64,000 nt of DNA from Aquila chrysaetos chrysaetos (lineage: Eukaryota > Chordata > Aves > Accipitriformes > Accipitridae): positions 24,466,759 through 24,530,758 of the forward strand of contig NC_044012.1 in NCBI RefSeq assembly GCF_900496995.4. The letters run 5' to 3'. The notes below the pieces were generated by a model. The model was not told the origin of the DNA, ran no database searches, and worked only from the letters and a program-made list of their open reading frames with translations. This document shows, piece by piece, positions 42,789 through 54,505 of the stretch. Made by a program: the position numbers and the translations under genes. Every line of letters starts with the position of its first letter. The stretch's first letter is position 1.

Positions 42789-44555
42789 CAACTTCTTGAA
42801 CAGACAAGCACTCACAAGTCCACCCTTTCTTCTCGTGCCAGTTCCTGATGCATCTTCCCTAAGCTGTTTCTTGGGTCTGATTCTCTTTTCTGCCTCCCTA
42901 GATCTGTTGCTTTCCCATCTGTGTCCATTGCCAGTCTCTGCTGTTTCCTACTGAGCTTTAGCATTGCCAGTTGTAACACTGGAATCACATCAGCAATGTT
43001 GGAGGAGCAGCATGTTAATGGGACTTCCCGCTGGAGCCTTTTGGATGTTTTTTTTCCAACTTTTACCGTGCTTCCACAGCAAAATCCTCACCTAGCTGAC
43101 AGATCTTACTTTAAAATCAAGACTTCATTCTGTATATAGCTGCTTACTGTCTTGCCTAACATGTTTGGAACCAGGCTTTGAGAGTTCAATTTTGTGTTTT
43201 TAACACAGAGCAGCTGGACTGCTGCCCCTTGGTCTCTCTGAAACCTGCGACAAGCAGTTCTGTTAGGACCTGTGAAGCCAGAAAGCTTTCTAAATGACAA
43301 GGCATTGTAGCCACCTGTGTCTGATGTAAAAGCCCATTTTCAGAAGCTTCTTGTTAGAAATGGGTGGTGTTTAAACCATCTTGCTGCAAGGACTCATTGT
43401 TTTCCTTGGGAAGGGACTGGTTTCAAGAATGGAGTATACACTGCTAACCTGTGTAAATGCTGCTAATAGACCATGCTGGGTGAGTACAGTGAGTGCTCAG
43501 TGTCTAAACAGTCTCTGTCTAAACAACTGTCCAGAAAAGTCATTGATTTGTTAGGAAATCATTTGCTACCAGCCAGTACTACTGGAGCCTGTATTTTTTT
43601 CGGACCTGTTTCCTATACGACTGAGGGTTTAAAATTGGAAAAGGTACATGATGGCCACGTGAGGGCAGGCTGCAGCCTGTCTTCATGCAGTACAGAAGTA
43701 CAGCTAGGAGTTTCACTCTGCTAGCAATTTTAGGTCGTGATTTTCCACAGATCACAAACTTGCTAGTGAGGGTGGCCCTCAGCCTCTTCTCGGTCCATCA
43801 GCATATTGCAGGGTGACTGAGGTCTCTCATTCCAGCTACAGTGAGCACTCCAGTCTGGGTCCCATCCTGAAATCCCAGTTGGAAATGCCCCTGAATACAA
43901 GTGTGTACAGCTACTGAAGTGTGGATTGCTTCTATTCCTTGTAAAAGGCAAATGTTAAAAGCAAAAAGGTGCTTAGAGAAGGAAGAGAAAAGCAAAGTGT
44001 GAGACTCGCTTGAATTAAAATATTTCGTATTTCCTAATATCTCCTAATCTGGGTACTGAAAAAGGTAAGCTGTGAGTAGAGAGTTTCTTGTGATTCTGGG
44101 AGGAAACCAATGGGTCTCAGCATGCTTATGGGTTCCATGTCCATAGTAGAGATTCTGCTTTTAGTAGAAAAAAACCTGGGTGCCTGTCTGGGTCTACTTT
44201 ATTGCAAGGTGAGCTTTACCGTGGACTCACCTGACTGTATTGACAACACCTTCATTGTCTATAAGGAAGTTTCTGAGGGGACACTGTCATGGTAGCTACC
44301 CGCAGTCAGAGGCCATTGGAAATGGACCCCAGAATTTCAGACATTAGCCAAATGCCTGCTGTTTGGAGAATCTCTGAAGGTGTTGTGAAACCTTACCCTC
44401 ATGACTGACCATCGTCTCTCTCATGCTTGTCAAAGTGGAAGAAGCACATGCAGTGAAACAAAATAAGCTGGTGGATGCAGAGCAGGTCCAGATACTTGGT
44501 AGGTCAAAAAAGACACTCATATGTTAATTCAGTAGTATTGCAGAGGATGTGGAGA

Positions 44556-44862
44556 AATCCATCCTTACTCACAAGCACACAAAACTCTGGGTCTGCACAC
44601 ACTATTTCATACTGTTTCTTGAAATTGTGATCTATTGGGAAGTAGGTAAGAATGTGAAGAAACTGGTGGACGTGACCTAGCCTTCTGCAGTCCATGGTAT
44701 TTCCAAACTGCCTATGAGTGCATCAGCTTGACTTCAATTTTTGGCATTAGAGACAGTAGATGATCCAGATGGCCACAGGAGGGCATAGTACAGCTTGCCT
44801 GTTCCTTCATAAATTACTATTTCCTGGTTTCCACTCATTGATTCTTAATTTGAGGTCACAAA
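44556..44862 (+). repeat. Diverged copy of SELENBP1 intron 11 (relic)
   Basis: It is collinear with 41266-41575 but clearly diverged. I see neither exon 11 upstream nor exon 12 downstream of it, so it is either the remains of an old gene copy or a local duplication of intron DNA. A weaker third match ('gatggccacgtgagggca' and following) occurs near 43650-43740, so an unrecognised dispersed repeat remains possible. Confidence 0.7.
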
Positions 44863-45167
44863 TTCATGTATATTTCTGCTGCCAAGTCATATCCAAGACA
44901 AGTAGATGTATTTATATAAAAAAGAGAGTCTATTTGTAGTATTTTCAACAAGTGTGAGAGAACAACAAGGTATATTATATCTCAGTTAGTAGCTGGGGAA
45001 GTTATAGAATGGAGAACAGTTTCTGCTGAAGTGAAGCCAGTGCAGTTGTGATGAGAGTCACCATTAAAAAAACCCTATTTTTTGGTCTGCTACCTTGAGC
45101 TCTACTTCTCTTGTGAAGACTGACTTCTTACTTTTGAGTCTAATAGTGTAGAGAAGTGCCTTGTTAT

Positions 45168-46358
45168 ATACAGAGAAGTGTAAATGAGTCCTTGGAGTGG
45201 AACCTGAAATGTTTAGGTAAACTGCTCAGCATATGTATTCCTGGTTTGCATTTCCTTCTCCATCACTGGAGGAAAGTCAGCTGTTCTTGTTTTCAATTGT
45301 TACACGGTTGGAGTCTGATTTGCAGTGCTCGTAGGGACTTTTAAGGAAAGTTGCCAATGCCTGTCTTTAGGCAGAGGCATGGAAGAGGAGAAGAAGCAGG
45401 TCCTGCTCGTCCGTCCTCCCCAGCTGCATGGTGCTGCCACTCCTCTTGTGTCAGATGGAGCGATTGTGCAGTTGTGGGAGGAGTCGGTCGGAGGAGCTGA
45501 TCCGGCAGAAAACTGCGCTGCCAGAAAAGTGACTCACCGTCCATCTCCCTGTGGCTGCACATGGCAGGGCCCTTCAGCAGCAGCCTGAAGTCACTTCTCA
45601 TTACATGGTGTCTGAAATCACAACCTAAGGATGTGGGTGTCGGATGGGTTTGTCCGGTTGCAGCTGTGGGCTGCAGTGGGGAGGGGTGATCCCACTGCTG
45701 CCGTGCTTCTGGCCAGACCTTTCTGTGCCCTCCCCTGTGACTCCGGCTCCAACAGCAAACCACTCATTCGGAGGGGAAGGGGCAGCTGAAATAGTAGCGG
45801 AGAAAAGGCAGAGAGGTGCCTTGAGGGAGAAGAAGTGTAGTTGTGCTATGCTGATGTTCCCTCCAGCAAACCTGGTAGCCTGCACATGGAAATGTGTTTT
45901 GAAGTGACATGCAGAAGGGCACCACGTGTCCCGGGCGTGAGTCCAGTAGCCCTGTGACATTTGGTTTGTTTCTGCTCAGTGAGGGGATCGATAGATCCAG
46001 GGTGTTGGATCTGAGCTTTGCACAGTCTGCTTGCTTTTAAAAACATTTGCCTTTTGTCTTAGATGTGCCTCTGCACTTCAGGCTGTTTGCGTACCACTTG
46101 CACCAAAGTTCTGAGCACTCTGTCTTTCTATCTCACATGCCTTTGGTGGACTCTTCTGTGCTGCCCCCAGAGTCGTTTGTGTCTTGCTACTGCCTATGTG
46201 CAGTGAGCTGTGCCACCTGCCATCGACTTTGTGTTGCTCTGCTGGGGATCCACAGCTGGCAGGGAGGTTGTCTGCCAGGAATCTCACCGTCCTGCTCCTT
46301 TCTGCTCTCTCCTCTGCCCTGGCAAAAGGTGAGCTCAGCTGGTTTTGCTCGGTGTTTG
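45168..46358 (+). repeat. Segmental duplication block A (upstream copy)
   Basis: About 1191 bp is repeated in direct orientation at 57165-58355 with a constant offset of 11,997 bp. In the parts I compared by eye I found only two substitutions, both near the right end ('ggcaaaagg' against 'ggcaagagg', 'gctcggtg' against 'gcttggtg'). The 87-codon open frame at 45325-45588 is identical in both but has no other sign of being a gene. The right part ('ttgtctgccaggaatctcacc') is related to intron 3 of the SELENBP1-like gene ('ttgtctgctaggaatctcacc' at 50207). Confidence 0.95.
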
Positions 46359-46410
46359 CTCGTGCCATGAATTTACAGCTTGCCAGCAAAGCTCTGTTTC
46401 ACAACATCTT

Positions 46411-47039
46411 CAAGGGTTGGATGGTGTGGTTTTCCTTGTGCTCCTGAAGAGGGGAATGGACTGGAACAGAGTGAAACCCCTGGGAGATGTGGAGCCTGGG
46501 AAGGTCTAGGACAATGTACCTCTGCTGGCATTTTTTGCTGGGGCACTGGCACTGACTACAGCCTTTCCAAACTCTGCTGCTCTCGTGGTGCTTAGTGCCT
46601 TGCTGACCTGTTTGAGTGTGGCAGAAAGCTGTAAAGAGAGTATGGAGGCCAGGACAAAAGTATAGGACGGGGGATTTAAGAATGCAAGATGATGAGCAAC
46701 ACTTAGACATCCTGGAGCACCTCCAGGGTTTTATGGCACGGTGAGGTGGGAAGCGAGAGAACGTCCTCCCTGGAGAACGAGGGGAAGGTTGGAGGGTGCT
46801 CCCATAGTTGGGGTAGGTCTTGCTTGGGTGTTTAGAGCAGACGTGGTTTTCTTGGTGAAGCAAGGTCTTCTCCCAATGCATTTAGTGCGCTGGGCCAGTC
46901 TGCACCAGGTTGTATCACTTTGTCTTGCCCATTACCAAAATTATAGCATGTTCTTCCCTACCAGGGTTGGAAGAGATGATCAGGAGGAGGGGAGTAGTTG
47001 CCACCTGACTGTGGGCTGTCAAGTGAAGCCCACAATTGC
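46411..47039 (+). repeat. Segmental duplication block B (upstream copy)
   Basis: About 629 bp is repeated at 60532-61160 with offset 14,121 bp and only a few substitutions. The preceding 46366-46410 ('ccatgaatttac' to 'acatcttcaag') has a more diverged partner at 60256-60303, so the downstream copy carries about 230 bp that the upstream copy lacks at this point. Confidence 0.95.
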
Positions 47040-47227
47040 CTGGAGCACATGTTTGGGCCATACATCCTGCCAGCCTGGAAATTGGAATTTCCACTCTTTC
47101 TGGAAGGAGTGAAAATGAGCCTGCATTTTTTTCCTTTTCTACTGCCTGAAACAAGCACCTGCCTCTGCATAGTGCACTAATTATTTGAGAAACTGCTTAA
47201 AGCTGGGCACTGATGCCAGGTGCCAGG

Positions 47228-47977
47228 CTGCTCCAGTGTCCACCTGTCACTTGTTTAAAGTGCTGTTCTGGAACCAGAGAGCCATTAATTACAGCCCTAC
47301 TGAGATTGGCTATCTCTTCTGGTGGAGATCTCCCGAGGGCTTCTTTAATGGCGCTGTCAGATGTTTCTGCATTCCTACGTGGAGCAATTACTTATCCTGT
47401 GTAATTTGCCCACTGATTGAGGAGCTCTTCCACAAGATACAATGCTCGTTCACGTTCCATGGCACTTGGTGTTTTCTTCCTGCTTTAGTTTGGCAGCTGG
47501 TGGCAGCCAGGCTCCTGGTGATCACAGGAGGGGACCCTTCTTCCAAAATTCTTCTCTCCAATACCTCAATCCCTTTAATGGAGGCCTCTGCTGTTCCCAT
47601 GGGTGTTTTGTGACAGTTTAGTCTAGTTTGTATGTAATTCAACCACACTGGTGCCAGGCACTTTGCAGCGTTAGTGGCTGCTATGGGGCTTTGGGTGTTC
47701 AGTGAGTGGACTGGTGGGGAGAGTAAGTAGCTACTGCTCAGGCACTGTTTCACGGTGCCGAGTTGCCCCGAATCCTAAAGGTTCCTATTTTCCATAGGTG
47801 GGCTGACTTCCCCACATGGAGATGCAAACCTGAGAGGCAGCAGGCATGTCTTGACCTTGTAGGTGCTGCATCAACAAGATCAACAAGGGCACAGTTTGCT
47901 TTTCCTGAGGCACCCATTCCTAGCCTGATGTGTTTTCTAGCTGTTTGGGAGCCATCAGCAGCTCCTCAAGTCTCTTC
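47228..47977 (+). repeat. Segmental duplication block C (upstream copy)
   Basis: It is repeated at 63247-64000, reaching the right window edge. The first 100 bp differ by small indels; from about 47330 the copies are almost identical (offset 16,022, then 16,023 after one extra T). In this upstream copy the block leads, 0.7 kb later, into exon 1 of the SELENBP1-like gene. Confidence 0.95.
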
Positions 47978-48539
47978 TGATGTCAGTACTGTTGGAGCCC
48001 CCTCCCTCCTCTGAGTGCTGTATCCCAGTTTGCAGTCCTTAGGAGCTCCCAAAGTCGTCTTTGTGGGTAGAGGCACCTCTGGGCCTGGCTTTCTGAGTTG
48101 ACCCCAGGGAGCCCATGATGCCTTCAGCTCAGCCCTCAGACAGAGACGTGCCTTCTGTCAGGGTCCAGGTTTCAGAGGTGCCTTTGGTGGCCTCCGTATG
48201 TTGAAACCTTGTAATTTCCAGGAGGCTGCTGGTGGGGCCGATTATCTAGCTGGACTTCTCATCCCTCATGTGGAATTTGCAGCCACTGCACATTTGTATG
48301 GCAGGAGCCTGGGTATGGGGGATGGCTTTAATTAGCTTGTTTCTCGGCTGGGACATGGAGGCCTCCAGAGCCTGAAGAAGTCATTGGAAATCACCAGAGC
48401 CCCAGGATCAGATACGGGAGGTTGTGTTTAAGGAAAAGACCTGCATGGACCAGCAGATTTTTCCTCTAGATTGGTGGTTAGCAAGGCGGAAACAAGCTGC
48501 AGCGCTGGTCTGGCACCTCCCAAACGCTTAGGAGTGATG

Positions 48540-48710
48540 GCTCCTCCCTTGGCAGCTTGCTTTCTCCCCCCCACCCCTTTGCCTTGTATATAAGGCCCCC
48601 TCGGAGCAGCCTTGGCACAACACAGCCCACTCCAGCGAGGCAGGGAGCAAGCTGCACCTCCAGTTCCAGCACCTCTGCTCTTGAGGAGAGTGAACCAGAA
48701 GGCCTTCAGC
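48540..48710 (+). promoter_or_regulatory. Promoter and 5' UTR of the SELENBP1-like gene
   Basis: TATATAAG at 48587-48594 is a stronger TATA box than that of the first gene. It is flanked by the shared blocks 'ctcccttggcagct', a C-rich run and 'ccccctcgga'. Transcription should start near 48620, leaving about 90 bp of 5' UTR before the ATG at 48711. Confidence 0.8.
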
Positions 48711-51700
48711 ATGGGTAAGAGATACTCTGCAGCCTCCCCGCAGCCCACAGCAGCTCCAAGCCTTGTAGCCGCATCCTGGATCTGGCTCCAGCCACTGCCT
48801 GGAGGCTGCAGACATCCCACCTTGAAACCCATTTGTGGACTGGTAGGTTTGTTCCTCTGCAGCACTGCAGGAAGGAGAAGAGTGGGACTGAAGCTTGGCG
48901 TGTTGTCTGACTGGTGCCAGAGGTTTCTATTGCCTCGCTACCGTTCTGCTTCCAGGGGCTTCTTTTTGCCTTGAAAAGCTACTTGCATGTGGCTGTAGCA
49001 TCCGTGCTGAGGGGAGCCTCCCCTTCTGCTGCGGAATCGTCAGGGAGACAAGAAACCAGACTTATTTTCCAGGCTAGACCTTCAATACTGACGTGGTTCT
49101 CTGTGTAAGCTCTCTCTCCTTCACTGCTGTTGGAGAAGCGATCAGTGAGGTGCTCAGAGGATGCAGAAGGGAACTGAGCAGTGGTTTGATCCATGATACG
49201 CCAGGTGGCACTTGAGAGAGGATTCCTCTCCTGCATCTGTGATTTGTCAGTGCCATAACAAGACTAGATGCTGGTCACAGAGGTCCCCATTGACAGCGGG
49301 GGTGGGAGAAGGTCCATCGGGTAGGACAGAGTCTTCTGAATAGGCACCTTTTAGGACGTAGACGTTTCTCATTTTATTCTTCTCTTCTTCTCGAATCAGA
49401 CAGATGCAGAGTTCAGTGCTACGAGTACCCCACCTGCCCGGATGTTGTGAAAGGCAAGTCCTCTTGAGCATGTTTTGGAGTGGGTGGTGTTTGGGAAAGA
49501 GCTCCGTGTTAGTGGAGACCACCATTAACTGTGTGTGTTATAGCCTCTCCAAAGGGAGAAGGCTGTAACTATATGGAGATCCACTTTTGTCCTCTTACCT
49601 CTGGGTCCGTAATGGAAGCAGGGTTGGACAGTTAACAGTGACCAAGGAGGAAGGTTGTAGCATCCAGAAAAATAAGTTCAGTCCTATCTGAGAGTCTGTT
49701 GAAGCTTTTCTTTTCCTTTCTGGCTGGCTCATGGTGTGTTTTAAAGGAAGCTTTCTATATACCCAGCTCCCAGAGAGGAGGTTGCCTACGTGACCTGTAC
49801 CTACAGGGAAACATGCATCGACCAACCTGACTTCCTGGCCACCATCGATCTCAACCCCAGATCTCCATATTATTGCCAGGTACCTGTGTCTTGACTGTGT
49901 TTTTATTGGGCTGGTGACTAGCTGCTGGCTCTGTGCTTTATAGTGCCTCCAGATTCAGGACATCTACTCTTTTTTGCTGGGGAAAATCAGATTGCTTGAT
50001 AGCCACTCTGTCATGCCAGCTGTCTGTTTATGCCTTACACCTTCTTGTCTTCCTGCATCTTTCTGTCTCATCCACCCTGAACTGACTTTTTTCCCTTGCT
50101 GCCTGTTCATAACCTGCCAAGACCCATCTGGGAAACCCCTTGTGAGTTTTGTCATGACAGGTCTACTTCTTGCTTCTCCACCGGTATTATGCGTGAGATA
50201 GGGATGTTGTCTGCTAGGAATCTCACCTTCCTGGTCTCTTTCCACTGTCTTGTGTATGCCTCGCTCTAGTTGAATCACCTCTGTCTCTGTGTCCCGGGGA
50301 CAAGTTGGCTCTGACTCACTTCCCAACTCACTCCCAGAGAATCTTGGTGCTGCTAGTGAGTTTTTGAGCAAATGCTCTGAATCACCCTGTCAGTGGCTGC
50401 TCAGCATGGAAAATGGTCTCCAGTGACCCAGGTGGTTTAGGGTATCCAGCACTTTTGCAGAGTTCAGCAATTTTCTACTGTGCTGCAATGTTGGCGATGT
50501 TCTGTTATGCACTGTACCAACCTGTCTGCTGTCATCCTAAATGGGAAGTTGGAGTTTACCTGTCTCCAAAGGCTGCAAAGACACATTATCTACATCTACT
50601 GTGCATCTTTGAACTGATCAGTCACATTTAACATTTCCGGAGATCTCCTTTGGTGCGGGCACTGGTGTTATCATCTCTATGTTGCTGGTTGCATTAGGGT
50701 CCCCATTTCTCCGTGCCTCCCTGTGCGAACCCTAACTCTACCTTGAGTGCCTAGGTGATTCACCGCCTGCCCATGCCCAACCTCAAAGATGAGCTGCATT
50801 CCTCGGGGTGGAGCGCTGGCTGCCCCTGCTTTGACGATACCACAACGAAAAGGAACAAGCTGATTCTTCCCTGTTTGATTTCTTCCCGCATTTACGTGGT
50901 GGATGTGGGTTCACAGTGCCGGGCTCCCAAGCTGTGTAAGGTATGCCTGAGGTGATTCAAAGACAAGCTTCTGGGAAGGAGTTGGGAACTAGTGCTTCTT
51001 GAATAATGTAGAGGGAAGAAGGGTTCTCTCCTCATCTTCTCTTCCACCCTGATTTTAGAGAGCTGGGTCACTTTTCCCTCTCGGCTCTCTCCTTTTCAGA
51101 CCAAGGAAGGCTCCGATCATCATTGCGTTCCGTTCTGTGTGCCTGTTGCACAGAGAGAGTCTAATAACGGGAAGTCACGCAACACACCACACCTGCCCCC
51201 CTCCCAAATAGTGAGGCGGACAGACAAGCTGTTATGAGTTAGGTGTTGCTGCACTCTTGTTGTCTGTGCAGAGGGGAGCTCAGAGGCTTCTGTGCTCCTC
51301 TCGAAGGAGGAGCAGGCCCTAGCAAGTGTGAGTTCTGGGAAAGAAAGCTCCGGCAAGCGTCAGAGATTTTCAGAAGTCTCTGATGGCCAAAGGCTCTGCC
51401 AGGGAGTGTGAAATGAGCTGAGCAGTCAGAGGCTGAAGTGTGTGTGCGTCAACTTTTTTCAGATGATTGAGCCAGTGGATGTCTTCTGGAAGTGCAACAA
51501 GGGATACCTCAATATACCTCGCAGCCTGCCTAATGGCGATATTCTGATTGCCAACACAGGAGATCCATCTGGCAATGCGAAAGGTACTTTGCCCTTTAAT
51601 AACTCCATGAACAAACTGATTGGTTTGGAAGTGGAGTATGTGATATTTCGTCCATCCCCTTTTTGTATCACAGGTGGATTTATTGTGCTGGATGGAGAGA

Positions 51701-54505
51701 CCTTTGAGCTGAAGGGGAACTGGGAGAATGAGTGTGACAGCCCGCCGAGTGGATATGACTTCTGTTACAAGCCACGCCACAACGTTCTGGTCAGCTCTGC
51801 CGGAGTAGTCCCAAAATGTGTGGGATATGGATTCAGTCCCGATGACTTCAAGAAAGGTGAGGGAATATGGGTGCAAGTGCTGAGCCAGAACTCACCGAGG
51901 TGGTGGGAGGGTGTCGATGCCGTCAAAGAAAGGGCCAGAGCTGGTGAGAGGACACAGGCAGATTTCTTCCCCAATGGCCCATTTTACAGACACGGCTACA
52001 GGACGTGCAGCATCTGTCCTTAAGGCAGGCTGGTTCCTGTCTTCTCCCACTGCTCCCTAAATCACCGCAGTTTCTCTGCTGATTCTGGCTCGTCGCTGCC
52101 ATGGCTGTCCCTGCCTGTGAGCATTTTGGGGAGGGATTAGGGTAGCCCTCCCTCTTCTGATGTGGTTTTCCTTTTCCTCAGGGGTCTTTGGGCGCCGCCT
52201 GAACGTGTGGAACTTGTCCTGCCGCAGCCTCACCCAGTGCTTTGACCTGGGGGAGGACTCTCTGCCCCTGAGCGTTAAATTCCTCCACAACCCCGATGCT
52301 GCCGAGGGATATGTCAGCTGTGCCCTGAGTGGCATCGTCTACCGCTTCTACAAGTGCGAGGCAAGTATTGTGCCAGCAGCCAGGGGAGACCCGGCCGTGG
52401 TGAGCTACAGAGGGATTGAGAAGCACACAGAAGAAATTTGGGGTAGCAGAGAGAAAGAAGGAGGCGTGCGGAGAGGGCACTATCCAGACCCTGCTTTGGA
52501 TGTGTGTGCTAGAACGAGAGGAGTCTGTTCTTCCACTGAGTGTAAAGGAAGCCCATCATGACCATCTAGGATGAACATCTGGGGGATTAATTTGAGCGAT
52601 GAAGACCAGCCTTGCTGTTGGTATCAGACGATGCTGTCCTAATTGTGTCTGCTCATAGTAGCTGGGTGCAGCGGTAGCCTTCCTCAGGCAACTTTGCCTA
52701 GCTGTGCAAGTGTGTGAGTGCAGGGGAGTGCACATCTTGCCTGACCAGCCAGGAACGCTCATGGTGCGGTGCCTGTGTTTCTTGTGCAGAGAGACAACTG
52801 GGCAGTGGAGGAGGTGATTCGGATACCGGCCAAGGACGTGACGGGATGGATTATGCCCAAGATGCCAGGTTCGTGTGCCCTGAGGTGGTGTTTCCTTTTT
52901 CTTCCGGGGCATTGTTTTGCACAGCCTGGCAAAGCCCACTCACTGACCGGCAAAGCCTTGCTGCGTAAACACGGCAGAAGGCTCGTTGGAGGGGCTGAGG
53001 GGCTGTGCACACCCCCAAGAAGACACTGCTGCCCCAGCTGGAGCCTGTGCACTTGAGCCTGTGAGATGTACAGAATGGCAGGGAGAGATGCGAGCTGGGG
53101 TTCGATGCAAGGCATGCTTTCTGTTGCTGCTGTCTTCTCTGGAGCTTTTTGTTTCTGTGCCCTAGCATTCACAGTGGACCTCATCATCTCAATGGATGAC
53201 AAGTACCTCTATCTCAGCAACTGGCTGCATGGAGACATCCGCCAGTACGAGCTCTCCAAAACCTGCAAGCCCAGGCTGGTGGGACAGGTAAGGCAGGAGC
53301 AGAAAGGCTTGCACTGTTGGGTTCCTCGGCAGGATCTGGTGGTGGTTAGATGACAAGGCAACATGTCTCCCACTGCCTCGCTTACAGGTGTTTGTGGGAG
53401 GCAGTATCCTCAGAGGTGGACCCGTGGCTGTGTGTAGAGACGAAGAGCTGAAGTGCCAGCCGGAGCCCTTGGTGATCAAGGTGAGTTCCGTGGCCTGTTT
53501 GCCCTCTGGTGTCCTTTGGACTTTGGCTCTGCTCTGCTAATTCTCTGCCCAGGGTTTCTGGGGTAGGTCTCCACCACGGAGGTGCCCCCGTGTCTGCAGC
53601 ATCTGGTAGCTTGTCTGTGTTGGGAGGGGAGGCAGCCACTCTGCTCTGCTCTGCTCCCCTGCTCCTGCTTGTGCTTGACTGCTCAAAGAAAGAAGCCAGT
53701 AACATCACTGCTGTCTGTTGTGCCTTCAGTGCAAGAGAGTGTACGGCGGCCCTGGTAAAATGCAGCTCAGCGTGGATGGCAAGAGGCTGTACGTCACCAA
53801 CTCCTTATACAGCACATGGGACAAGCAGTTCTACCCGAACTTGGTCAAGTAAGAAACATTTGGGAGACAAGGGGCCTCTTTTGCATGGCCTCTCTGTTAG
53901 AAACAGGAAAGGTGCCTCATCAGGGGGCCTACAAGGACGCGTTTGTGATTGCAAGGGGACAGCTCTTTCTAACACCATCCCCGCAGCTTCCTCATGTTGA
54001 ATTTCACATTGTGAGTTGACTCACAAACATCTCTGGCTGGGCAAGCTGCAGTGCCAGGGATTGGCTTGGGAGAGCCTAAGTGTTTCAGTCTGAAAGGTGG
54101 AGTGAATCCATCTACGGATCTCTGGGAGCCAGGCCACGTCTCTGCTACAGCATCTCCCAGTGTATCCACCAGAGATGTTTTGATTTAGCAAAGCAGACGA
54201 TGATCTCCAACACCAAGGCAAGCTCCAGCCTGCCTGTCACATCATGCCTAGCAGATACGGAACAGGAGGGTGAAGGGCAGGATCTCTTGAACAGGACCAT
54301 GGTTTGCTTGTCTGTAATAGCTGTGCTCTCGTCCCCTCACAGGGAAGGCTCTGTCATGCTGCAGATTGATGTGGACACTGAGAAAGGAGGCCTGACCGTG
54401 AACAAGAACTTCCTGGTGGATTTTGGAAAGGAACCCAATGGGCCTTGCCTTGCCCATGACATCCACTTCCCTTGTGGGGATTCCACCACCGATATCTTGG
54501 CCTAG
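48711..54505 (+). CDS. SELENBP1-like paralogue, cysteine-rich, complete
   Basis: A full tandem paralogue of SELENBP1. Exons: 48711-48714, 49400-49453, 49767-49879, 50755-50940, 51463-51583, 51674-51856, 52182-52360, 52790-52868, 53166-53287, 53388-53480, 53730-53848, 54343-54505. Every exon has the same length as its partner in the first gene, giving 471 codons ending in TAG with no stop or frameshift. By my count exon 12 keeps 42 of 53 residues and exon 4 keeps 45 of 62. It has 25 cysteines (4, 8, 14, 30, 36, 56, 80, 82, 97, 112, 118, 130, 180, 190, 208, 234, 240, 267, 279, 340, 363, 370, 379, 453, 462) against 11 in SELENBP1. The CSSC motif became GCPC, and KCGAC became RCRVQC. H73, H136 and H139 of SELENBP1 are gone, as is TEW (201-203). 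C56, G224 and H328 remain. Introns 2 and 7 use GC donors. The enzyme activity is therefore doubtful; the frame looks maintained by selection. Confidence 0.94.

Larger units (their letters stand above)
42531..45167. other. Intergenic DNA between SELENBP1 and the duplicated cluster
   Basis: No gene is recognised. Apart from the intron-11 relic and the small tandem repeat listed separately, the stretch is unremarkable. Base composition begins to rise in GC toward its right end. Confidence 0.6.

Noticed and set aside
45325..45588. 87-codon open frame identical in blocks A and A'
   Set aside because: The whole block is nearly identical, so an identical frame is not evidence of coding; no known domain or gene structure around it.
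46399..46881. 160-codon antisense open frame repeated in block B' (60475-61002)
   Set aside because: Same reason: recent duplication preserves any frame; the N- and C-terminal ends differ by context and no family is recognised.
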